Shown: positions 20,185 to 30,044 of the stretch, in pieces | Layout: the number at the start of each line of letters is the position of its first letter | How positions within the stretch are numbered: the stretch's first letter is position 1 | NCBI GenBank assembly: GCA_016841185.1 | Contig: JAENZQ010000014.1 | Span: forward strand, 28,961 to 92,960 | Direction: 5' to 3' | Source of the DNA: Anaerovorax odorimutans | GTDB lineage: Bacteria > Bacillota > Clostridia > Peptostreptococcales > JAAYPU01 | Length of the DNA stretch: 64,000 nucleotides | The notes under the pieces: generated by a model | The model's input: only the letters and a program-made list of their open reading frames with translations | Told to the model about the DNA's origin: nothing | The model's database searches: none | Made by a program: the position numbers and the translations under genes

Positions 20185-21144
20185 ATGAAAAATCAAGGTT
20201 TAAAAAATGGAGGTTATTTAAAAATGTTAAGATCTTTATATTCAGGAGTCAGCGGACTCAAATGCAATCAGAATAAAATGGATGTCATCGGCAACAATGT
20301 GGCCAATGCCAGCACCACGGCATTCAAATCAGGCAGGATGAGTTTTCAGGATGTATTCAGCCAGACTTTGGCAAGTGCCCAGGGGGCTTCAGAAGATGCA
20401 ATGGGAGGAGTCAATCCCAAACAGATCGGACTGGGCGTCAGCATCGGAACCATCGATACCATCATGACAGGCGGATCCACCCAGCCTACCGGCAGGGATC
20501 TGGATTTTGCCATTACCGGAGAAGGGTTCTTCATTGTATCTCCGGACAGCACAGGGGCCACCCAGCTTTATACAAGAGACGGGATTTTTTATACCGATGA
20601 AAATGGGAACCTGGTCAATGGCAGCGGTTATCGTGTAATGGGGTATGCGGTTCCCGGGACCGGAACTTCAGGAATTGTAACGGCTGTTGATACAGATGGG
20701 GACGGAACTAATGATTATAATGTATCAGATACAGCATCAGATGTTGATGTATCAACAACGCTTTCTCCCCTAAAAATTCCTGAAGCAATGGGAGGATATG
20801 AAGTGGAAGAATTTTCGATCGATGGGACGGGACTGGTTTCAGCAGTTTACAATGGCACGACTTATTACTTAGGAAGAGTAACTTTAGCAAAATTCAACAA
20901 TCCTGAAGGTCTGTCAAAAAACGGCTCCAACACTTATACCAAAACCAATAATTCAGGTGATGCACAGGTAGGAAGTGCCGGGACAGACGGATACGGCAGC
21001 ATCAAGCAGGGCTTCATAGAAATGTCAAATGTGGATCTGGCGACGGAGCTGACGGATATGATCATCACCAGTCGTGCATATCAGGCCAATTCCAAGACCA
21101 TTACCACATCCAACGAAATGCTTCAGCATTTGCTGAATATGTAA
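20185..21144 (+). CDS. flgE: Flagellar hook protein FlgE (copy 1)
   Basis: MLRSLYSGVSGLKCNQNKMDVIGNNVANASTTAFKSGRMSFQDVFSQTLA; most likely start MLRSLYS at 20224. Confidence 0.9.
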   Translation: MKNQGLKNGGYLKMLRSLYSGVSGLKCNQNKMDVIGNNVANASTTAFKSGRMSFQDVFSQTLASAQGASEDAMGGVNPKQIGLGVSIGTIDTIMTGGSTQPTGRDLDFAITGEGFFIVSPDSTGATQLYTRDGIFYTDENGNLVNGSGYRVMGYAVPGTGTSGIVTAVDTDGDGTNDYNVSDTASDVDVSTTLSPLKIPEAMGGYEVEEFSIDGTGLVSAVYNGTTYYLGRVTLAKFNNPEGLSKNGSNTYTKTNNSGDAQVGSAGTDGYGSIKQGFIEMSNVDLATELTDMIITSRAYQANSKTITTSNEMLQHLLNM

Positions 21145-21190
21145 TAACAACTAATACTCCGGGGATGAACCATCCCCGGAGAGAAAAAAA

Positions 21191-21248
21191 TAACAGGCCG
21201 GACCTCCTTGAGGAAGCCTGTGTGCTGCGGAGTGAGTGAAGCAGCACA
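21191..21248 (+). repeat. 58-bp two-hairpin repeat, copy 2 (upstream of flgE2)
   Basis: taacaggccggacctccttgaggaagcctgtgtgctgcggagtgagtgaagcagcaca; 2 mismatches to copy 1. Confidence 0.9.
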
Positions 21249-21393
21249 AATTCAATTTATAATTAATAATAAACAATGAATAATTGTTGAGAATTAAATT
21301 TAGTTGCTTAAAAGTTCTGGTTACAGAACGTTGGCGATCCCGTGGATCTACAAACAAATGAGCAATTAAGGTGAATTTAGGAGGATTATTATT

Positions 21394-22266
21394 ATGTTAA
21401 AATCTTTATATTCAGGGGTAAGCGGGCTTAGATGCAATCAGACCAAACTGGATGTGATCAGTAATAATATTGCAAATGTCAGTACTTCAGGATTCAAGGC
21501 AGGAAGAGTCACTTTCCAGGATCTGTTCAGCCAGACCCTGTCGGGGGCACAGGCGGCAACAGAGGAAAGCGGTGGTATCAAAGCACAGCAGGTTGGTTTG
21601 GGCGTCAGCATCGGTGCCATTGACACGGTTATGTCCAATGGTTCCACACAACCCACCAACCGGGATCTGGATTTTGCCATCAGCGGAAAGGGATTTTTTG
21701 TTTTGTCGCCTGATGAAGAAGGAGAAACATTTACATATACCAGAGACGGCGCTTTTTATACGGATAATGAGGGAAATCTGGTCAATGGGGAAGGGATGCA
21801 TGTGTTGGGCTTTTCCGACGGTGATCCTACCGACGACATGGATGACATCGATACGGAAGGGGATCTGGATGATCTTGAACTGCTGAATATCCCGGATCAG
21901 CTTGATGATGATGAACGTCTGGAATCACTTTCTGTGGATTCCACAGGCTTGATTACTGCCGTATACGGAGGAGAGACTTATTATATCGGGAGGATTGCAT
22001 TGGCAGCTTTCGGTAATCCCGAAGGACTTGAAAAGGCAGGAAACAACGCTTACAGGGAAACGGCAAATTCAGGAGAGGCTCTGGTAGGCATGGCAGGAAC
22101 CGGAGGCTTTGGACCCATCCAGCAAAGCGCTTTGGAAATGTCCAATGTGGATTTGGCATCTGAAATGACAGAAATGATCATCACAAGCAGGGCTTATCAG
22201 GCAAATGTTAATTCTATCAAGACATCGGATGAAATACTTCAGGAATTGGTTAATGTCAGCAGGTAG
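21394..22266 (+). CDS. Flagellar hook protein FlgE (copy 2, shorter paralogue)
   Basis: MLKSLYSGVSGLRCNQTKLDVISNNIANVSTSGFKAGRVTFQDLFSQTLSGAQAATEE; clearly paralogous to 20185-21144. Confidence 0.9.
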   Translation: MLKSLYSGVSGLRCNQTKLDVISNNIANVSTSGFKAGRVTFQDLFSQTLSGAQAATEESGGIKAQQVGLGVSIGAIDTVMSNGSTQPTNRDLDFAISGKGFFVLSPDEEGETFTYTRDGAFYTDNEGNLVNGEGMHVLGFSDGDPTDDMDDIDTEGDLDDLELLNIPDQLDDDERLESLSVDSTGLITAVYGGETYYIGRIALAAFGNPEGLEKAGNNAYRETANSGEALVGMAGTGGFGPIQQSALEMSNVDLASEMTEMIITSRAYQANVNSIKTSDEILQELVNVSR

Positions 22267-22305
22267 TTATGACTGTCTTGATGATGTAGAAAAGGAGCAC
22301 TTAGA

Positions 22306-22515
22306 ATGATTAAATTAACTTCACTTCAGGGAGAAGAGTTTTTTCTGAGCGCAGATCTGATAGAAAAAGTGGAACAAGTCCCCGATACGTTGATTACTCT
22401 CATCAGCGGGAAAAAGATAAGAGTTCGTGAAGATGCTGATAGCGTAGTAGAAAAATATATGGAATATAAAAGGAAAATTCACGGTTTTTCGGAGGTAAGA
22501 AATGAGCAAGTTTAA
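22306..22515 (+). CDS. flbD: Flagellar FlbD family protein (SwrD-like)
   Basis: MIKLTSLQGEEFFLSADLIEKVEQVPDTLITLISGKKIRVREDADSVVEKYMEYKRKI. Confidence 0.93.
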   Translation: MIKLTSLQGEEFFLSADLIEKVEQVPDTLITLISGKKIRVREDADSVVEKYMEYKRKIHGFSEVRNEQV

Positions 22516-23293
22516 TCCGGTACCCATTATTGCAATCATTGCAGCCATTACACTGATATTTATCAGTATTGCAATGGGCGGCAATGTCATAATATTTGTC
22601 AGTGCAGGATCTTTCGTCATTACGGTAGTGGGTTCATTCTGCGCTTTGTTGGCAAGCTTTCCAACCAGGATCCTGCTCAATGTTCCAAGTATTCTGAAAC
22701 AGGCGTTTATGGAGCCTGTAGAATCCAGAAAAAATTTAGTACAACTGTTTACCAATTTGTCCAGAAAGGCAAGATCGGAGGGTTTGCTGGCATTGGAAGA
22801 TGAGCTGACGGAAATAGATGATGAGTTTATTGTAAAAGGGATTCAGATGGTTGTTGACGGCATTGAGCCCGAGAGTATCCGGGATATTCTGGAATTTGAG
22901 ATTTATGCCATACAGAAGCGTCATGGTTATGGCCACAATATTTTCTCCACATGGGGTGAAATGGCACCGGCTTTTGGTATGTTAGGAACTCTCATCGGTT
23001 TGATCCTGATGCTGAGTGACTTGAGTGATGCGGCAAATATCGGTATCGGGATGGCTACGGCTTTGATTACTACTTTTTACGGCTCTCTATTAGCCAATGT
23101 TGCTTTGATTCCTATTGGAAATAAGCTTCAGAATCAAACAGCAGAAGAAGTATTCACCAAGGAAATGGTCATAGAAGGTGTGCTTTCCATACAATCCGGT
23201 GTTAATCCAAGGATCATAGAAGAAAAATTATTGACGTATCTTCCGCCGGCAGAGAGAGGAAAGGAAGAAATGAAAGAAAAAAAGGTGAGTTAA
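22502..23293 (+). CDS. motA: Flagellar motor stator protein MotA
   Basis: MAPAFGMLGTLIGLILMLSDLSDAANIGIGMATALITTFYGSLLANVALIPIGNKL. Confidence 0.95.
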   Translation: MSKFNPVPIIAIIAAITLIFISIAMGGNVIIFVSAGSFVITVVGSFCALLASFPTRILLNVPSILKQAFMEPVESRKNLVQLFTNLSRKARSEGLLALEDELTEIDDEFIVKGIQMVVDGIEPESIRDILEFEIYAIQKRHGYGHNIFSTWGEMAPAFGMLGTLIGLILMLSDLSDAANIGIGMATALITTFYGSLLANVALIPIGNKLQNQTAEEVFTKEMVIEGVLSIQSGVNPRIIEEKLLTYLPPAERGKEEMKEKKVS

Positions 23294-24007
23294 ATGCCGA
23301 GAAAGCGTATTGAACAAAAGCAAAAGTCCGGGGCACCGCCATGGATGACGACATTTTCTGATTTAATGAGCTTACTTTTGACCTTTTTTATTTTACTGTA
23401 TTCTTTTTCTACTCTGGATGCCATTAAATTCCGGAATGTGGCAAGTGCATTACAGACCGTACTTTTAGGTCAGACGAATCCTACTATTTTTGATGAGGAA
23501 ATGCCGGAAGACAGCCCTATTTCCACACCGGTACCGGATCAGGTGGAAACGGATATTCAGGAAGTCTATGAACAGGTACGGTCCTTTATTGAAAATCAGG
23601 GATTAGACGCCCAGGTTTCTGTTACAGTAGAAAAAAGAGGCGTTGCCATAGATATAAAGGAGCATGTTCTTTTTGATTTAGGAAAAGCGGATATAAAGCC
23701 GGAAAGCAGAATTATTCTGGATAAGCTTGGAGACCTGATAAATGAAGTGGATAAAGATATTGTAATAGAAGGACATACGGATAATTTGCCCATCAATACC
23801 TTTCAGTTTCCGACAAACTGGGAGCTGTCGGCTGCAAGGGCGGTCAACGTCCTCAGATATTTTGTTGAGAATAAAGGAGCTGACCCTACACGTATCAGCG
23901 CAACGGGTTACGGCGAATACAGACCCATTGCCTCCAACGAGACGGTTGAAGGCCGTGCAGCCAACAGAAGGGTCAATATCTTATTATTAGTCTATGGAAC
24001 AGAATAA
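23294..24007 (+). CDS. motB: Flagellar motor stator protein MotB (OmpA-like)
   Basis: GAPPWMTTFSDLMSLLLTFFILLYSFSTLD; EGHTDNLPI..NWELSAARAVNVLRYF. Confidence 0.95.
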   Translation: MPRKRIEQKQKSGAPPWMTTFSDLMSLLLTFFILLYSFSTLDAIKFRNVASALQTVLLGQTNPTIFDEEMPEDSPISTPVPDQVETDIQEVYEQVRSFIENQGLDAQVSVTVEKRGVAIDIKEHVLFDLGKADIKPESRIILDKLGDLINEVDKDIVIEGHTDNLPINTFQFPTNWELSAARAVNVLRYFVENKGADPTRISATGYGEYRPIASNETVEGRAANRRVNILLLVYGTE

Positions 24008-24018
24008 GGAGGTCAGAA

Positions 24019-24522
24019 ATGGCAGTCAAACAACAACAGGAGACAACAGAAGAAGCAGCAGTAGAACCTAAAAAAAAGAAAAGAAGAGGATTATTGATAT
24101 TTATCATTGTTCTTCTTGTACTTATTTTGCTTGGAGCAGGCTTTACGGGTTATGCTTTCTTCACAAAGAGTTTCTTCTTTGCTCCCGACGACGGACAGGA
24201 AGAGAAAGCTGAAGCTATTGAAGAAACCATGTATCCGCTGGAAAGCTTTGTCATAAATCTGGGGGATAATGGTATAAGGAAATATCTGAAAGTTACTCTG
24301 GCAATTGGTTGTGCCGAAAAAAAAGACACTAAGAAGCTGACTGAAAAGGAAATACAGATCAGGGATACCATTATTACCACTTTGCGGGAACAGAGCATAG
24401 AAACCTTATCTTCTGTGAATAAAGAGGATATCATTAAAGGAGAGATTGAAAAAAGCATCAATGCACTTTTTGAGCCGGATCTTGCCATTAATGTTTATTT
24501 CACAGAGTATATTATTCAATAG
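24019..24522 (+). CDS. fliL: Flagellar basal body-associated protein FliL
   Basis: Single TM then YPLESFVINLGDNGIRKYLKVTLAIGC; INVYFTEYIIQ C-terminus. Confidence 0.92.
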   Translation: MAVKQQQETTEEAAVEPKKKKRRGLLIFIIVLLVLILLGAGFTGYAFFTKSFFFAPDDGQEEKAEAIEETMYPLESFVINLGDNGIRKYLKVTLAIGCAEKKDTKKLTEKEIQIRDTIITTLREQSIETLSSVNKEDIIKGEIEKSINALFEPDLAINVYFTEYIIQ

Positions 24523-24539
24523 AAATGAAGTGATGCAAA

Positions 24540-24914
24540 TTGGATTCTTCAGAATTAATATTCAGCTGGCTTAAAATAATAGCAGCACTTCCCATTGTTT
24601 TACTGTTGGCTTATTTATCATTCAGACTCAGCCGGGGGTACATGAAGACTTTGAGAAAGGGAGAATTTCTGAAAGTAGTGGAGACAGTTCCTGTTTTCAG
24701 TAAATCTGCGGTAAGCATTGTCCAGGTTGGAGACCGATATCTGGTTGTGGGCATATCGGAGCAGGGAATCCATTTATTGACCGAGTTGACAGAAGAAGAG
24801 GCGGCAAAGATGCAGAAAAAAAATAAAGATATATCCATAAATCCTTCTGCTTTCTTCGCTTTAAAAGATAAATTCAAAAATGTAAATTCAGATTGGAGAC
24901 AGGATCAAAAATGA
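24540..24914 (+). CDS. fliO: Flagellar biosynthetic protein FliO/FliZ
   Basis: TM then GEFLKVVETVPVFSKSAVSIVQVGDRYLVVGISEQGIHLLTEL; directly before fliP. Confidence 0.85.
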   Translation: MDSSELIFSWLKIIAALPIVLLLAYLSFRLSRGYMKTLRKGEFLKVVETVPVFSKSAVSIVQVGDRYLVVGISEQGIHLLTELTEEEAAKMQKKNKDISINPSAFFALKDKFKNVNSDWRQDQK

Positions 24915-25675
24915 AACGAACAGCATGTATTCTCATGATAATGACTGCAATTATTCTTCTTTTTTCTTCTGCCGTTGTGCATGCTGAAGCATTTCAGATG
25001 CCTGTTCCCAAAATAGGAATCGATGTAGGCGAAGCCGAAACTCCGCAGGATTATGTGAACAGCATAAAAATCTTAATGCTGCTTACCGTGTTGACACTGG
25101 TACCCTCTCTTCTGATTCTGATGACATCCTTTACGAGGATCGTTATTGTACTTTCATTTATGAGGAATGCTTTGTCGACACAGCAGACACCGCCAAATCA
25201 AATCCTCATCGGCCTTGCCCTTTTCCTGACTATTTTTATTATGAAACCGGTTTATACCGACGTAATGGCCAATGCGGTGAATCCTTATCTTGCAGGTGAG
25301 ATTACCCAGGAGGAAGCTGTTGAGACGGGTTCAGTACCCATTAAGACATTTATGTTAAGCCAGACCCGGGAAAAGGATCTGGGATTATTTTATGATATCT
25401 CAGATGAACAGCCGCCTGCAGAGAGAATGGATACTTCCTTTACAGTTTTGATTCCGGCATTTGTCATCAGTGAGTTAAAAACCGCTTTTCAGATGGGTTT
25501 TATGCTGTTTATGCCTTTTATTGTTATAGATCTGATTGTAGCCAGTATTTTGATGTCCATGGGTATGTTTATGCTTCCGCCGGTTATGATTTCCCTTCCC
25601 TTTAAATTATTGCTGTTTGTTTTAGTGGATGGGTGGTATCTGGTCGTTAAATCCCTTGTAGAAAGCTTTGTGTAG
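24911..25675 (+). CDS. fliP: Flagellar type III export protein FliP
   Basis: SLLILMTSFTRIVIVLSFMRNALSTQQTPPNQILIGLALFLTIF. Confidence 0.97.
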   Translation: MKRTACILMIMTAIILLFSSAVVHAEAFQMPVPKIGIDVGEAETPQDYVNSIKILMLLTVLTLVPSLLILMTSFTRIVIVLSFMRNALSTQQTPPNQILIGLALFLTIFIMKPVYTDVMANAVNPYLAGEITQEEAVETGSVPIKTFMLSQTREKDLGLFYDISDEQPPAERMDTSFTVLIPAFVISELKTAFQMGFMLFMPFIVIDLIVASILMSMGMFMLPPVMISLPFKLLLFVLVDGWYLVVKSLVESFV

Positions 25676-25684
25676 GTGATGAAA

Positions 25685-25954
25685 ATGAGTGAATCAATGG
25701 TTATTGGCATTGCAAGAGATACTTTGCTCACGGCGCTTTATGTGGCAGGACCGGTTATGGCTGTTGCGCTGTTGGTTGGTCTTACGGTAAGTATTCTTCA
25801 GGCAACAACTCAAATCCAGGAGCAAACACTGACGTTTGTTCCCAAAATCATCTCCGTATTCGTTTTCATCCTTCTTATGGCACCTTTTTTTATAGGAAAG
25901 CTGACGGATTTTGCTGAAGAGATGTTTTCAAATATAGCCAACGTGCTCAGGTAA
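25685..25954 (+). CDS. fliQ: Flagellar export protein FliQ
   Basis: ESMVIGIARDTLLTALYVAGPVMAVALLVGLTVSILQATTQIQEQTLTFVPKI. Confidence 0.96.
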   Translation: MSESMVIGIARDTLLTALYVAGPVMAVALLVGLTVSILQATTQIQEQTLTFVPKIISVFVFILLMAPFFIGKLTDFAEEMFSNIANVLR

Positions 25955-25959
25955 AGATT

Positions 25960-26709
25960 ATGGATATTGTTAAGTTTCAGATCTTCATATTGATTTTTAT
26001 GAGAATCACAAGCTTTTTTGTGTCCAGTCCTTTCTTTTCTCTTAGAGGACTTCCGACAATGATGAAAATAGGGTTTTCATTTGCTGTTGCATTGATTATA
26101 TATTCAATGGCACCTGAAGTGAATGCGGACTTCAGCACCCCGTTTTTCTTTTATTTTTTAATTATTAAAGAAGTTTTTATAGGATTGGCACTGGGCTTTA
26201 TTACAAATATGGTCTATATGTCCATACAAATGGCAGGACAGATAGCCGATATTAAACTGGGATTTGCAATGGCATCTTTATATGATCCCATAACTCAGAG
26301 CAGAATCTCTATATACGGCAGAATGTATAACTGGATAGGGCTGGTTCTGTTTTTTACCATCAACGGGCATTACTATCTGCTTTATTCCATCATTGAAAGT
26401 TATAAATTTATTCCGGCAGGGATAATGGCTCAGGGAATCAATATGGGACAAATCATTGTGATTTTTTCTAAAAGTTTTACGATGGCGTTTCAGATTGCTG
26501 TCCCTTTGATTTTAGTAGGGTTCATGTCGGACCTCATTATGGGGTTTATAGCAAGGACCATACCTCAGTTAAATGTTTTCATATTAGGGATGCCGCTTAA
26601 GGTGATGGTTGGGATGATCGCTTTTGTCATTTTACTTCCTCAGGCTTCGAACCTGATTATTTCCGTATTTGAAGATATGCCGACCATTCTTGAAAAAATG
26701 ATGAGATGA
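25960..26709 (+). CDS. fliR: Flagellar export protein FliR
   Basis: Position; FIARTIPQLNVFILGMPLKVMVGM. Confidence 0.95.
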   Translation: MDIVKFQIFILIFMRITSFFVSSPFFSLRGLPTMMKIGFSFAVALIIYSMAPEVNADFSTPFFFYFLIIKEVFIGLALGFITNMVYMSIQMAGQIADIKLGFAMASLYDPITQSRISIYGRMYNWIGLVLFFTINGHYYLLYSIIESYKFIPAGIMAQGINMGQIIVIFSKSFTMAFQIAVPLILVGFMSDLIMGFIARTIPQLNVFILGMPLKVMVGMIAFVILLPQASNLIISVFEDMPTILEKMMR

Positions 26710-26727
26710 TGAGAGGAGTATAATGAT

Positions 26728-27915
26728 TTGATTTTTCTTTGTTTTCTGATGCTTGCCATGATAATTTTGTCTTGCAGTCAAAGGGTATGCAAGGTACCGT
26801 TATGGTCTGCGGCAGATGCATCTGTTCCTGTCCCCCGGTTCGGTCTGCTATATTTTGCCGATGCCGATGAAAAGACAGAGCAGCCGACTCAGAAAAAGCT
26901 TAGGGATTCAAGAAAGAAAGGTCAGGTCGTAAAAAGCCACGATCTGAATGCGGCAATCATTTTATTGGTTAGTGCCATTTTAATGGGTATTCTCGGAGAG
27001 CATTCTTTTAATAAAGTATGTAAATTTCTGTATCTATGTTTCACCGACTATGCAGATTATCCCATATCCCCCGACAATATAAAAACAGTTATCAGTTTTT
27101 ATATGGTACAGTTTTTCGGCATTACAGGGGTTACCTTCGGAGTGGTAATGGTAATAGGAATTATTGCCAACTTGGTTCAATCCGGATTTGTTTTTTCAAC
27201 AGAACCTTTAAAACCGAATCTGAAAAAGCTGAATCCCTTTGAAGGCTTCAAGAATTTTTTTTCCAAAAGAGCCTTGTTTAATTTTTTTAAGACATTGATG
27301 AAGTTAATTTTTATCGGTGTTGTAGCTTTTATTTTTATCAAAGATAATGTTGACAAGGTATTTTCCATTGGAGGTTTGGATGTTTACGGATTGTTTCCAT
27401 TTCTTAAAGACTTGATTTTCAATTTAGTGATGAGGGTATTGGCCGTTTTGCTGGTACTTGGAATCATTGATTATATTTTTCAACGGTATGATTACAGAAA
27501 ACGCCTACGAATGACAAAACATGAAGTGAAAGAAGAATGGAAACAGACTGAAGGGGACCCTCAGATAAGATCTATGAGAAGACAGAGGCAGCGGCAGCTT
27601 TCAATGAACCGCATGATGACGGAAGTTTCTAGGGCTACGGTAGTCGTAACAAATCCGACTCATTTGGCAGCAGCCCTGAGATATGATGATAAGATGGATG
27701 AGATCCCAGTTTTAGTAGGAAAAGGTGCGGATTACGTGGCAGGTAAGATCCGCGAAGTAGCCAGGGAAAATGAGATTCCGATTATAGAAAACAAACCTCT
27801 TGCCCAGGTTTTATATAAGCAGGTGGAAATTGGCGAAGAAGTTCCGCCGTCACTTTACCATGCGGTTGCAGAAATACTGGCAGTGGTAATGAAAATCAAG
27901 AAAAAAGTCGTATAG
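26728..27915 (+). CDS. flhB: Flagellar export switch protein FlhB
   Basis: EKTEQPTQKKLRDSRKKGQVVKSHDL; VVVTNPTHLAAALRYD autocleavage site; TTG start. Confidence 0.96.
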   Translation: MIFLCFLMLAMIILSCSQRVCKVPLWSAADASVPVPRFGLLYFADADEKTEQPTQKKLRDSRKKGQVVKSHDLNAAIILLVSAILMGILGEHSFNKVCKFLYLCFTDYADYPISPDNIKTVISFYMVQFFGITGVTFGVVMVIGIIANLVQSGFVFSTEPLKPNLKKLNPFEGFKNFFSKRALFNFFKTLMKLIFIGVVAFIFIKDNVDKVFSIGGLDVYGLFPFLKDLIFNLVMRVLAVLLVLGIIDYIFQRYDYRKRLRMTKHEVKEEWKQTEGDPQIRSMRRQRQRQLSMNRMMTEVSRATVVVTNPTHLAAALRYDDKMDEIPVLVGKGADYVAGKIREVARENEIPIIENKPLAQVLYKQVEIGEEVPPSLYHAVAEILAVVMKIKKKVV

Positions 27916-27959
27916 TCGTAAAAGAGAATTTAAGAAAGCAAGATTAAGAGGTTGAAGAG

Positions 27960-30044
27960 ATGGCAGAAAGAAGAAAAGGTTTAATTGGCGGAATGACAAG
28001 AAATATGGACATTATAACGGCAGTAGGTGTTATTGCTATTGTCTCAATGATTATACTTCCCATCAGTCCCGGGTTGTTGGATTTATTCCTGACCTTCAAT
28101 ATTACTTTAGCCATTATCATTATCCTCTTAACCATGTTTACGAAGAGCATACTGGAATTTTCCGTATTTCCAACTCTTCTGCTGGTGACAACGCTTTTCC
28201 GTCTGGCTTTGAATATTTCTTCAACAAGATTGATATTAAGTGAGGGAAAAGCCGGAGAAGTGATTTCGGCATTCGGATCTTTTGTTGCGGCAGATAATTA
28301 TGTGGTAGGAGCTGTTATATTTATTATTATTGTGGTGATTCAATTTATTGTCATCACCAATGGAGCCGGAAGAGTGGCAGAAGTAGCTGCAAGATTTACA
28401 CTGGATGCAATGCCGGGAAAACAGATGAGCATTGATGCGGATCTGAACGCCGGCGTTATAGATGACAATGAAGCACGGAAACGACGCCAGGATCTTCAAT
28501 TGGAAGCAGACTTCTACGGTGCTATGGACGGAGCCAGCAAATTTGTTAAGGGAGATGCAATTGCAGGGATTGTGATTGTTTTTATAAATTTTATCGGAGG
28601 CATTGCTATTTTTTCATGGCAGAAAGATGTTCCTGTCTTGGATGCAATTCAGCAATTTGGTATACTGACCATAGGAGACGGATTGGTTAGCCAAGTGCCT
28701 GCTCTTTTGATATCAACAGCATCCGGTATTCTGGTAACCAGATCGGCTTCCCTTAATAGCTTTGGAAATGAGCTGACAATGCAATTGTTTTCAGTTCCAA
28801 AGGTTATCGGAATTGCAGCTGTTCTATTATTTGTTTTTGGAATTGTCCCGGGTCTGCCGGCGATACCCTTTTTTATCCTGGCAGCGTTATGCGGTGTAGT
28901 GGCTTATTTTCTTGCAGAGGAGAAGAAGCAAAAGGAGGCTGAAGAAGAACGCAAAGAGAAAGCAAAAGCAGATCGGACGGCATCCATGGAAAAAGAGCCG
29001 GAGGATATGGGCCGGTATATCCATATCGAACCTGTTGAAATAGAGATAGGATATGGATTGATTTCTCTTGCAGAAAGCGGAGAGGGAGGCGGTGACCTGT
29101 TGGGAAGAGTGACAGCGGTAAGAAAGCAGAATGCGTCCGAGATGGGCCTTTTGATTCCGCCTGTCAGAATAAGAGATAATTTGCAATTGAACGCAGATGA
29201 ATATATTATTAAAATAAGAGGAAATGAAATAGGAAGAGGAGAAGTATTATATAATCATTTATTGGTAATGAATCCGGGAAGCAGTGAAATTGACATAGAG
29301 GGAAAACCGGCTATAGAACCTGCTTTTGGCCTCCCTGCCAAGTGGATCGACAAAAAATATAAAGAAAAGGCAGAAATGCTGGAATATACCATAGTAGATC
29401 CCACAACCGTTATTGTAACCCATTTAAGTGAAGTGATTAAAGCAAACAGTCATGAGCTTTTAGGCCGGCAGGAAGTAAAAAAACTGTTGGATATGATGAA
29501 AGAAAACTACAGTGCCGTTGTAGAAGAACTGATACCTGATTTACTAACTCTCGGGGATGTCCAGAAAGTTCTTCAGAATTTACTCAGAGAAAGAGTCCCT
29601 ATTAAAGATATGTTGACGATTCTCGAAACTTTAGCGGATTACGGAAAGAATATCAAGGATACGGAAGTATTGACGGAGTATGTCCGAAACAGGATCGGCA
29701 GGACCATTGTAGCAGATTACCTGTCAAAAGAGAATAAATTGGAAATCATTACAGTCAATCCAAATCTGGAAGAATACATAAACGAGAATATCCAGAAATC
29801 GTTCCAAGGCTCTTTTCCTGCTATTGATCCTTCGATAACGACCAAAATTCTGGAAAGAATAGATGCGATACTGCAGTCTTCAAAAGCATCTAAGCCAATC
29901 GTTCTGACTTCACCGAGGATACGGGTGGCATTTAAGAGATTGATTGAAATGACATTTCCGCAGTTGGCGGTCCTGTCTTTGAATGAAATACCAAATTCCA
30001 TTGAATTCGAAGGTGTTGGGATGGTGAGTGTGAATGATAATTAA
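27960..30044 (+). CDS. flhA: Flagellar export protein FlhA
   Basis: RFTLDAMPGKQMSIDADLNAGVIDDNEARKRRQDLQLEADFYGAMDGASKFVKGDAIAGI. Confidence 0.97.
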   Translation: MAERRKGLIGGMTRNMDIITAVGVIAIVSMIILPISPGLLDLFLTFNITLAIIIILLTMFTKSILEFSVFPTLLLVTTLFRLALNISSTRLILSEGKAGEVISAFGSFVAADNYVVGAVIFIIIVVIQFIVITNGAGRVAEVAARFTLDAMPGKQMSIDADLNAGVIDDNEARKRRQDLQLEADFYGAMDGASKFVKGDAIAGIVIVFINFIGGIAIFSWQKDVPVLDAIQQFGILTIGDGLVSQVPALLISTASGILVTRSASLNSFGNELTMQLFSVPKVIGIAAVLLFVFGIVPGLPAIPFFILAALCGVVAYFLAEEKKQKEAEEERKEKAKADRTASMEKEPEDMGRYIHIEPVEIEIGYGLISLAESGEGGGDLLGRVTAVRKQNASEMGLLIPPVRIRDNLQLNADEYIIKIRGNEIGRGEVLYNHLLVMNPGSSEIDIEGKPAIEPAFGLPAKWIDKKYKEKAEMLEYTIVDPTTVIVTHLSEVIKANSHELLGRQEVKKLLDMMKENYSAVVEELIPDLLTLGDVQKVLQNLLRERVPIKDMLTILETLADYGKNIKDTEVLTEYVRNRIGRTIVADYLSKENKLEIITVNPNLEEYINENIQKSFQGSFPAIDPSITTKILERIDAILQSSKASKPIVLTSPRIRVAFKRLIEMTFPQLAVLSLNEIPNSIEFEGVGMVSVNDN

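Noticed and set aside
21470-21886. 138-aa + strand ORF inside flgE2
   Set aside because: Out-of-frame overlap with a convincing FlgE paralogue; composition (W/M/R-rich) typical of a frame shadow.
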